Part shown: positions 57,379-64,000 of the stretch, one piece after another
How the letters are laid out: each line of letters begins with the position of its first letter
Numbering within the stretch: position 1 is the first letter of the stretch
DNA from: Methylomonas sp. MK1
Lineage (GTDB): Bacteria; Pseudomonadota; Gammaproteobacteria; Methylococcales; Methylomonadaceae
NCBI RefSeq assembly: GCF_000365425.1
Contig: NZ_AQOV01000001.1
Span: 372,001-436,000 of the forward strand
DNA: 64,000 bases
Direction of reading: 5' to 3'
Position numbers and translations under genes: made by a program
The notes under the pieces: model-generated
The model's database searches: none
Seen by the model: the letters and a program-made list of their open reading frames with translations, nothing else
What the model was told of the DNA's origin: nothing

Positions 57379-57876
57379 ATGACCGCATTGATAGGCATCA
57401 TCATGGGTTCCACCTCGGATTGGGAAACCATGCAACATGCAGCGCAAACCCTAGAACACCTTGATATTCCGCATGAAGTGGAAGTGGTTTCGGCCCATCG
57501 CACCCCCGACAAGTTGTTTAAATATGCGGAAACTGCGGAAGGCAAAGGTTTGGAAGTGATCATAGCCGGCGCCGGCGGTGCCGCGCATTTACCGGGCATG
57601 ACAGCCGCTAAAACCGCGCTGCCAGTATTGGGTGTGCCTGTGCAATCAAAAGCATTGAACGGTATGGATTCTTTATTATCCATCGTGCAAATGCCGGCCG
57701 GCATTCCGGTGGGCACCTTGGCCATCGGCAAGGCCGGTGCCATCAATGCCGCATTGCTGGCCGCCGCGATTATCAGCAATAAACATCCGCAATACCGCCC
57801 AGCTCTGGATGCGTATCGTCAACAACAAACCGACAGCGTGATTGCTACCCCCGACCCAAGACAGGTGGCAGGATGA
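57379..57876 (+). CDS. purE: N5-carboxyaminoimidazole ribonucleotide mutase
   Basis: 165 residues from the ATG at 57379, preceded by GGAGA; the open frame reaches 57349 but with no site. Shifts the carboxyl group from N5-CAIR to CAIR in purine synthesis. Motifs: [42 protein letters not shown] and [24 protein letters not shown] overlap with purK. Confidence 0.96.
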   Translation: MTALIGIIMGSTSDWETMQHAAQTLEHLDIPHEVEVVSAHRTPDKLFKYAETAEGKGLEVIIAGAGGAAHLPGMTAAKTALPVLGVPVQSKALNGMDSLLSIVQMPAGIPVGTLAIGKAGAINAALLAAAIISNKHPQYRPALDAYRQQQTDSVIATPDPRQVAG

Positions 57877-58967
57877 AAATTGGCATTTTGGGTGGCGGCC
57901 AGCTCGCCAGAATGATTGCCTTGGCCGGTTATCCGCTGGGATTGAAATTTATCGTCCTCGATCCCGATCCCAATGCCGGTGCTGCCGGTTTAAGCGAACA
58001 TCTGTTAGGAGCTTACGACGACCCGGACTTATTGGCGGAACTGGCCGAGAAAGCTGACATCGTCACTTACGAATTCGAAAACGTGCCTGCGCATGTCGCC
58101 GAATTCCTGTCCAGCCATACCACTGTATACCCACCCGCCGGCGCGTTGGCCGTTGCACAAGACCGCCTTCTGGAAAAGAATTTCTTCAAAGACTTGGGTA
58201 TTCGCACCGCACCGTTCGCGGCCATCGATAGCCTGGTAGATTTACAAAAAGCCATGCCATACATCGGCTATCCGGCTATTTTGAAAAGCCGGCGCATGGG
58301 CTATGACGGCAAAGGCCAGGTGGTTATAAAATCGGCCGACGAACTGGAATCAGCCTGGCAAAGCATGCAAGGCGCCGCCTCCATCGTCGAAGGTTTCGTG
58401 CCGTTTCAGCGCGAAGTGTCGATTATCGCGGGCCGCAGTCCATCCGGCGAAATTGCCTACTACCCTTTGTCTGAAAATCAACATCGCGGCGGCATTTTGC
58501 GCGTTGCCGAATGTTGCGCTAACGATCCCGAACAAGCGATTGCCGAAAAGTACGTCAGTTTATTGCTGGAAAAACTGGATTATGTTGGCGTGATTGCGCT
58601 GGAATTATTTGACCTGAATGGTGAGTTATTGGCCAACGAATTCGCGCCGCGCGTGCATAATTCCGGCCACTGGACGATAGAAGGCTCGGAAACCAGTCAA
58701 TTCGAAAATCACTTGCGAGCGATTCTGGATTTACCGCTGGGCTCGACGAAACCGCGCGGTTATGCGGGCATGGTGAATTTTATCGGTGGTCTGGCCGACG
58801 ACTCGTTACTGCTAAACATCCCCAACGCGCATTTGCATCTTTACGATAAAACCCCGCGCAAGGGCCGAAAAGTGGCGCATGCCACGATCAGAACCGATTC
58901 TGAAACCACCTACCGGGAAGCGTTGCAGCATTTGGCCGATCTGGCGCTGGCTGTCGACGAATCATGA
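57873..58967 (+). CDS. purK: N5-carboxyaminoimidazole ribonucleotide synthase
   Basis: 364 residues, ATP-grasp enzyme that makes N5-CAIR from AIR, bicarbonate and ATP. Starts [23 protein letters not shown]-grasp stretches [14 protein letters not shown] and [17 protein letters not shown], metal-binding [19 protein letters not shown] and [20 protein letters not shown] are all intact. Coupled to purE by ATGA. Confidence 0.96.
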   Translation: MKIGILGGGQLARMIALAGYPLGLKFIVLDPDPNAGAAGLSEHLLGAYDDPDLLAELAEKADIVTYEFENVPAHVAEFLSSHTTVYPPAGALAVAQDRLLEKNFFKDLGIRTAPFAAIDSLVDLQKAMPYIGYPAILKSRRMGYDGKGQVVIKSADELESAWQSMQGAASIVEGFVPFQREVSIIAGRSPSGEIAYYPLSENQHRGGILRVAECCANDPEQAIAEKYVSLLLEKLDYVGVIALELFDLNGELLANEFAPRVHNSGHWTIEGSETSQFENHLRAILDLPLGSTKPRGYAGMVNFIGGLADDSLLLNIPNAHLHLYDKTPRKGRKVAHATIRTDSETTYREALQHLADLALAVDES

Positions 58968-59039
58968 TCTCTTAGCTTGAATCTGGGCGGTTTTGGCATG
59001 CAAACCAAAATCGCTCCGCAAAACATAGAGGCCACAACC

Positions 59040-60884
59040 ATGAAAAAAATTTTGTTCTTGTTGTTCATATTGGCCGGCATCGCCATCGCGGCATTTGTAA
59101 TTTTTAATCCTGCCCCTGCCACCTATAAATCGCAAGGCGATATTCCTTATTCCGACTTCATCCAGGATGTGCGCGGCAAAATGGTAGCCGAAGTGGTGAT
59201 CGACGGCCGAGCCATCGATGGCCTGAGGCATAACGGCACGCGTTTTACCGCATATAGCCCCGGCGATGTGACGGTGATAGACGATCTATTGCAGAACGGT
59301 GTAAAGATCGTCGTACAAAGACCTTTAACCCAATCGACATTCATGCAGGTGTTTTACTCCTGGGCGCCGACCTTTTTGCTGATTGGGGTATTGATTTATT
59401 TTATGCGTAAGCAACTGCTGGGTGCCGGCGCGCAAAACAATTTCGGTAAAAGCCGAGCTAAGTTGATGACGGAGAATCAGGTAAAGGTCCGTTTCAACGA
59501 CGTTGCTGGCGTCGAGGAAGCCAAGCAGGACGTCGCGGAACTGGTCGATTTTCTGAAAGCGCCGGGCAAATACGAAGCCTTGGGCGGTAAAATCCCCAGA
59601 GGCGTGCTGATGGTCGGCCCTCCCGGCACCGGTAAAACACTGCTGGCGCGGGCGATTGCCGGGGAAGCCGGTGTACCTTTTTTCTCGATCTCGGGTTCTG
59701 ACTTCGTGGAAATGTTTGTCGGAGTTGGCGCATCCAGAGTGCGCGATTTATTCGTGCAAGCCAAAAAACACGCGCCATGCATCATTTTTATCGACGAAAT
59801 CGATGCGGTCGGCCGGCAGCGTAGCCCTGGCAATATGGGCGGCACGGAAGAGCGCGAGCAAACCCTGAATCAATTATTAGTGGAAATGGACGGCTTTAGC
59901 GGCAACGAAGGCATCATCGTCATCGCCGCCACCAACCGCATCGATGTATTGGATAAAGCCTTGCTGCGCCCCGGACGGTTCGACCGGCAAGTGCAAGTCA
60001 GCCTACCGGACATTAAAGGCCGCGAGCAAATTCTCAGGGTACATTCCAGCCGAGTACCCTTAGCCGATGACGTCAATTTGAATGATCTGGCGCGCGGCAC
60101 GCCGGGATTTTCCGGTGCCGAACTGGCCAATCTAATCAACGAAGGCGCCTTATTCGCCGCCCGCAATAATCAGCGGGAAATCACGATGAACGACCTGGAT
60201 AAAGCCCGCGACAAAACCATTATGGGCGCGGAAAAACGCACGATGATTATGAGCCGCGAAGACCTGTTGATGACCGCCTACCACGAAGCCGGTCACGCCA
60301 TCGTCGGTCGCCTGGTACCGGAGCACGATCCGGTTTACAAAGTCAGCATCATGCCGCGCGGCGGCGCGTTGGGCATCACGATGTTTTTGCCGGAGCGCGA
60401 TGAATACAGCGCCAGCAAGGACAAATTGGAAGGGCAAATCTCCAGCTTGTTCGGCGGCCGAGCCGCGGAAGCGCTGGTTTACGGTAAGAATAAAGTCACC
60501 ACCGGCGCGAGCAACGACATTCAGCGCGCCACTCAATTAGCCCGCAACATGGTTACCAAATGGGGGTTATCCGATAACCTGGGGCCGTTGGACTACGGCG
60601 ATAACGAAGGCAGCTACTTGGGACCGCAAGCCAAACCCATGTCGGAACACATGGCGCGCTTGATTGATCGGGAGATCAGGTTAATTGTCGACAATAATTA
60701 TCTTAGAGCCGAAACCCTACTGAAGGAAAATATCGATATTCTGCACAATATGGCGCAAGCCTTACTAGACTGGGAAACATTGGACAAACATCAGATAGAT
60801 GAATTGATGCAAGGGCGAACTATCGCTCCGCCAGCGCCTGATGTAAAACAATCACTGGACGCTGGGAACACACCAGCGCAGTAG
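59040..60884 (+). CDS. ftsH: ATP-dependent zinc metalloprotease FtsH
   Basis: 614 residues from the ATG at 59040, with GAGG eight bases upstream; an open frame reaches 58977. Two transmembrane helices ([19 protein letters not shown] and [16 protein letters not shown]) flank a periplasmic domain. The AAA domain has Walker [19 protein letters not shown], Walker [15 protein letters not shown] and second region of homology [20 protein letters not shown]. The protease has [13 protein letters not shown]. It degrades misassembled membrane proteins and short-lived regulators. This is a second-tier FtsH-type sequence with a shortened C-terminus, and other copies may exist elsewhere. Confidence 0.93.
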   Translation: MKKILFLLFILAGIAIAAFVIFNPAPATYKSQGDIPYSDFIQDVRGKMVAEVVIDGRAIDGLRHNGTRFTAYSPGDVTVIDDLLQNGVKIVVQRPLTQSTFMQVFYSWAPTFLLIGVLIYFMRKQLLGAGAQNNFGKSRAKLMTENQVKVRFNDVAGVEEAKQDVAELVDFLKAPGKYEALGGKIPRGVLMVGPPGTGKTLLARAIAGEAGVPFFSISGSDFVEMFVGVGASRVRDLFVQAKKHAPCIIFIDEIDAVGRQRSPGNMGGTEEREQTLNQLLVEMDGFSGNEGIIVIAATNRIDVLDKALLRPGRFDRQVQVSLPDIKGREQILRVHSSRVPLADDVNLNDLARGTPGFSGAELANLINEGALFAARNNQREITMNDLDKARDKTIMGAEKRTMIMSREDLLMTAYHEAGHAIVGRLVPEHDPVYKVSIMPRGGALGITMFLPERDEYSASKDKLEGQISSLFGGRAAEALVYGKNKVTTGASNDIQRATQLARNMVTKWGLSDNLGPLDYGDNEGSYLGPQAKPMSEHMARLIDREIRLIVDNNYLRAETLLKENIDILHNMAQALLDWETLDKHQIDELMQGRTIAPPAPDVKQSLDAGNTPAQ

Positions 60885-60917
60885 TACGCTTTTTTCACCG
60901 AGCAGAACTGGTTTCTG

Positions 60918-61646
60918 TCAGATATACAGCGGGGCCATTCTGCGCCAGTAGTGCCCCTGATGCGCGCGACCTTCCCATTCATACAAGGCGTGGGGAATAC
61001 CCTTGGCTGCTAATATGTGACTTAACTCATGATTGTTCTGCAAAAACGGATCTTCCTTACCGATCACCAAAGTAATTTCCATTTGCTGCAAATACTTTAA
61101 TTGCGCTTCGCAGTTCAGGTTTGGTAGAAAGTGCGTTGGCGTGTGGAAATAGACATGATCGTCGTAGTAGCCGTCGAACAGGTTTTTGAAACACTCCACT
61201 TCCAGCGTCAAATCGAAACGACCGGAGAAGGCTACTAATTTTTTAAACAAATGTGGATGGCGGAAAGCAATATTAGCCGCATGATAACCGCCCAAACTAC
61301 AGCCGTGAGCAATGACGCAGGGGTGCGGATTCTTCAGGGCCATGAACGGCATGATTTCGTTCAATATGTAGTCTTCGAAAAACATGTGCCGCTGAATACG
61401 GTCTTTCGGCCGCCGCCAAAAACAGTAAAAAGTTTCATGATCAATACTGTCAACACAGTACAGTTGTATGTGTCCCGCTTCAATTTTATTGCGTAACCGT
61501 TCGACGATGCCGAGGTTCTCGTACTCGTAAAAACGGCCGTCGCGAGTCGGAAAAATCAGTACTTTGGCCCCGGCGTGACCGAAAACCAGGAACTCCATGT
61601 CGCGACCCAGGCGCGGGCTGTACCAGTGGTGATATTCGCGATTCAT
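60918..61646 (-). CDS. Esterase family alpha/beta hydrolase
   Basis: 242 residues, no signal peptide. YHHWYSPRLGRDMEFLVFGH at the start and the nucleophile elbow IAHGCSLGGYHAANIAFRHP fit the putative esterase group COG4947. The acid is in VIGKEDPFLQNN and the histidine in WEGRAHQGHYWRRM. Substrate unknown. Three bases after another hydrolase gene, so probably co-transcribed; convergent with ftsH. Confidence 0.82.
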   Translation of the reverse strand: MNREYHHWYSPRLGRDMEFLVFGHAGAKVLIFPTRDGRFYEYENLGIVERLRNKIEAGHIQLYCVDSIDHETFYCFWRRPKDRIQRHMFFEDYILNEIMPFMALKNPHPCVIAHGCSLGGYHAANIAFRHPHLFKKLVAFSGRFDLTLEVECFKNLFDGYYDDHVYFHTPTHFLPNLNCEAQLKYLQQMEITLVIGKEDPFLQNNHELSHILAAKGIPHALYEWEGRAHQGHYWRRMAPLYI

Positions 61647-61649
61647 AAT

Positions 61650-62615
61650 CTAAAGCGACGATTCCCCGAAAAAACTTTGCAGCTCCGCAATCAGCTGCCG
61701 CTCCTGATCATGTTGGCGCGGATAATCAAAATGCCCCGCATCCAATATAAACAAATGTTTGTCCGCGGCCCATGCATTGTAGATCGCAAATTGTCCGGGT
61801 GGCGCTACGACCGGGTCGAATAATGCGACTGCGGCATGCAAGGGCTGCAATGCATAACGCGCCGAAACAGCGGCATCATAATAGGCTAATGTGTCAAACA
61901 CATTATGGTGAGATTGACTATAGGCTTTCAAAGCCGCGGCACTGCCGCTGGTAGGCAAACTTAAACGCAAGGGTTGGTTGCCAAAGGTGGGCACATTTAA
62001 GTGCACTCTCTTGATTCTGGCGTCCCATGGCGCGGCCAATGCTCCGATTCCGCCACCAAAGCTAATGCCCATATAGCCGATCTTATCCGCGTTTGCCGGA
62101 TAACGCTCGGCCAGAACGGTTACAGCCAGCCAGAGATCTTCTACACAGCCGCCGATCACGTAATGATTAGGATCATCGATGTCTTGCACGACATGTTGAT
62201 TCGGCTGTTCCGGCAAGCGCTCGCAGCGGCTGCGAGATATGCCGCGAAAGCAAGGAAAAAGTAAGGCTGCCCCCGGTATGTTGAGATGAAAATCGGGTTG
62301 CTCTCTGCCGCCATAACCATGGCCGACCACTATGCTCCGAGTAATGGGTTGCGCATCCGGCTCAAGCAGCCAGCCGGCAATATGAAAATCATCGGTAGAC
62401 CGATAGCTTATGTCATAGATCCGGTAGCCCCCGCGCTGGCATTGGTAATTAAGAGAAAATTGCGGAGAGACCGTTAAGGCTTTTTGATATTTATCCCGCC
62501 AAAATCGACTGAAATCGGCAGGCTCTTGCGGCGCCGGAACGCTTAACAAATCGTCGAGACCGTAGCCATAGCCAGGATCATAGCTGTAATAATGATCGAA
62601 TAAGCTCACTGGCAA
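61650..62615 (-). CDS. Acetylxylan esterase / cephalosporin-C deacetylase-like hydrolase
   Basis: 321 residues, the size of the AXE1/CAH family. PADFSRFWRDKYQKAL is the family start, YRSTDDFHIAGWLLEPD the lid region and IVVGHGYGGREQ the oxyanion strand. The nucleophile is in IGYMGISFGGGIGALAAPWD, with an acid at AVALFDPVVAP and the histidine in ILDAGHFDYPRQHD. Enzymes of this family deacetylate small sugars or antibiotics. Here the substrate is unknown. In tandem with a second hydrolase gene. Confidence 0.82.
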   Translation of the reverse strand: MPVSLFDHYYSYDPGYGYGLDDLLSVPAPQEPADFSRFWRDKYQKALTVSPQFSLNYQCQRGGYRIYDISYRSTDDFHIAGWLLEPDAQPITRSIVVGHGYGGREQPDFHLNIPGAALLFPCFRGISRSRCERLPEQPNQHVVQDIDDPNHYVIGGCVEDLWLAVTVLAERYPANADKIGYMGISFGGGIGALAAPWDARIKRVHLNVPTFGNQPLRLSLPTSGSAAALKAYSQSHHNVFDTLAYYDAAVSARYALQPLHAAVALFDPVVAPPGQFAIYNAWAADKHLFILDAGHFDYPRQHDQERQLIAELQSFFGESSL

Positions 62616-62778
62616 ATCTGTCTGGTCAAATTTTGCTTAGGTCCGTATGCAAGCCTAATTCGCAATGGAACAACGACAATAAAGTGGCGACGAATGCCGC
62701 CACTCGAAAATCATCTAAAGTTAAACACCATTCACATATTGTGTGGGTTGTGTTGGATTTTGAATTCAGCATTCGCCG

Positions 62779-63084
62779 TCAATCGACGATTTTGAATTTT
62801 TCTCTGGAAGCATCAACCATATCCCGCAATTCCTTTCCGGGTTTAAAATGCGGCACATGCTTTTCTGTTAAGGACACTGAATCGCCGGTTTTGGGATTAC
62901 GCCCTAATCGTGCTGAACGATGGTGTAATGAAAAACTGCCAAAACCTCTAATTTCTATCCTATCGCCACTTGCTAGAGTATCGCTCAAGTGGTCAACAAC
63001 GCATCTGACTGCCAATTCAACATCTTTAAGCGCGAGATGAGGCTGCTTTCGTGCCAGCATCTCTATCAATTCTGATTTTGTCAC
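62779..63084 (-). CDS. ihfB: Integration host factor beta subunit
   Basis: 101 residues from a GTG at 63084 giving (M)[20 protein letters not shown], aligned with the E. coli start. AGGG precedes it. An ATG at 63117 lies inside the rpsA terminator hairpin and is rejected. The DNA-bending arm is [20 protein letters not shown] with the proline-tipped loop, and the end is [14 protein letters not shown]. Forms the IHF heterodimer, which bends DNA for recombination and sigma-54 promoters. The order rpsA-ihfB is the usual one in gammaproteobacteria. Confidence 0.95.
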   Translation of the reverse strand: MTKSELIEMLARKQPHLALKDVELAVRCVVDHLSDTLASGDRIEIRGFGSFSLHHRSARLGRNPKTGDSVSLTEKHVPHFKPGKELRDMVDASREKFKIVD

Positions 63085-63102
63085 ATCCAGCCCTGAATAA
63101 TC

Positions 63103-63137
63103 AAAAAAGGGTGACATGACCCAGTCATGTCACCCTT
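63103..63137 (-). terminator. Rho-independent terminator of rpsA
   Basis: On the minus strand a perfect 14-bp stem (AAGGGTGACATGAC with its complement, loop TGG) is followed directly by TTTTTT. It begins 14 bp after the rpsA stop and lies between rpsA and ihfB, so it should set the ratio of the two transcripts. It also shows that the ATG at 63117 cannot be the normal ihfB start. Confidence 0.9.
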
Positions 63138-63150
63138 GGAGATGGTTTTA

Positions 63151-64000
63151 CTACTTGTCCATTTGTTTAAAGATATCGCCTAATGTGGCTGTGCCAGCAT
63201 TTTGAGACGAGTAATCTTTAATGGCATTAGACTCTTCTTCGACATCTTTCGCTTTGATAGACAAAGAAATAGATTTAGTCTTTTTGTCAACACCGACAAA
63301 TTTGGCTTCGATTTCTTCGCCCTCTTTCAACAGGGTACGCGCATCTTCGACGCGGTCACGTTGAATTTCAGAAGCGCGCAAGTAGCCTTCGACGTTATCG
63401 GCCAAAGTCACAATCGCACCCTTAGCATCGATTTCTTTGATGACGCCTTTGACTAAGCTGCCTTTTTCATGCACAGCAATGTAGTTTTGGAAAGGATCTT
63501 GCTCTAACTGTTTGATACCCAGCGAAATACGCTCGCGCTCGGAATCCACAGCCAAAATCACAGTCTCGACTTCATCGCCTTTTTTGTAATTGCGAATAGC
63601 TTCTTCGTCGTTCTCGTTCCAGGAAATGTCGGACATATGAACCAAACCGTCAATACCGCCGTCCAGGCCGATGAAGATACCGAAATCGGTAATCGATTTG
63701 ATTTTGCCGGAGATTTTGTCGCCTTTGTTATGTGTAGCGGCAAATTCGTCCCATGGATTCGAACGGCATTGTTTCATGCCCAGCGAAATACGACGACGTT
63801 CTTCGTCGATTTCCAGAACCATAACTTCAACTTCATCACCCAATTGCACAACTTTGGATGGGTTGACGTTTTTGTTGGTCCAGTCCATTTCGGATACGTG
63901 CACCAAGCCTTCAACACCTTCTTCGATTTCCACGAAGCAACCGTAGTCTGTCAGATTGTTAACTTTACCGAACACGCGAGTGCCGGCTGGGTAACGACGA
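63151..64000 (-). CDS. rpsA: 30S ribosomal protein S1 (5' part beyond window)
   Basis: 282 residues are visible and the frame runs out of the window with no start. Three S1 RNA-binding repeats correspond to R4-R6 of E. coli S1: [40 protein letters not shown] and [20 protein letters not shown]. Between them are [20 protein letters not shown] and [20 protein letters not shown]. The protein recruits mRNA to the 30S subunit. Ends with a short acidic tail. Confidence 0.96.
   Translation of the reverse strand, partial: RRYPAGTRVFGKVNNLTDYGCFVEIEEGVEGLVHVSEMDWTNKNVNPSKVVQLGDEVEVMVLEIDEERRRISLGMKQCRSNPWDEFAATHNKGDKISGKIKSITDFGIFIGLDGGIDGLVHMSDISWNENDEEAIRNYKKGDEVETVILAVDSERERISLGIKQLEQDPFQNYIAVHEKGSLVKGVIKEIDAKGAIVTLADNVEGYLRASEIQRDRVEDARTLLKEGEEIEAKFVGVDKKTKSISLSIKAKDVEEESNAIKDYSSQNAGTATLGDIFKQMDK

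Noticed and set aside
1..64000. CRISPR arrays, tRNA or rRNA genes
   Set aside because: No regularly spaced direct repeats, no cloverleaf with a recognisable T-loop, and no rRNA sequence was seen by eye.

Overview
The window looks like the chromosome of a gammaproteobacterium, most likely a methanotroph or methylotroph of the Methylococcales (Methylomonas-like). This is an inference. It rests on gamma-type housekeeping proteins (S1, IHF-beta, RF3, FtsH, PurE/PurK, a full Ccm operon), a cytochrome P460 family protein, a PQQ-catabolism-type beta-propeller/ABC operon, a PEP-CTERM protein and REP-like palindromes. No methane or methanol oxidation gene lies in the window, so the assignment is not proven.

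Layout. 1-9.2 kb: the end of a serine beta-lactamase-like lipoprotein, an Lrp/AsnC regulator divergent from leuA, a TonB receptor lying between two copies of its own 3' end, a histidine phosphatase, a PEP-CTERM protein and a DUF1097 membrane protein. 9.6-16.1 kb: a citramalate synthase-type enzyme and leuB (branched-chain amino acids), with a diguanylate cyclase, a small secreted protein and a free-standing C80-type cysteine peptidase between them. REP-like palindromes punctuate this accessory stretch. 16.4-20 kb: a LysR regulator with a clear T-N11-A box, divergent from an EthD protein, an exported protein and an esterase; then a decayed RAYT transposase with palindromes on both sides. 20-29 kb: CstA, cytochrome P460, a histone-deacetylase-like hydrolase, RF3 and the three-gene PQQ-associated propeller/ABC operon.

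29.7-45.5 kb is the most unusual part: one apparent six-gene minus-strand operon. In transcription order it encodes a sulfotransferase, a 3033-residue surface protein (LEPR motif, DUF4347, Gly-rich region, cadherin-like repeats, PATR repeats), a TolC-like outer membrane lipoprotein, a small HlyD-type adaptor, a GAF-like/HlyD membrane protein and an M50 site-2-protease/HlyD fusion. Gene joints are overlapping or nearly so. No ABC ATPase, autotransporter barrel or RTX signal is present, so the genes look like a dedicated, non-canonical export route for a possibly sulfated giant adhesin.

45.7-64 kb is mostly housekeeping: a HerA-type ATPase, alanine dehydrogenase, the ccmABCDEFGHI operon ending in hemN (cytochrome c maturation coupled to heme synthesis), purEK, ftsH, two alpha/beta hydrolases, ihfB and the end of rpsA with a clear intrinsic terminator that settles the ihfB start.
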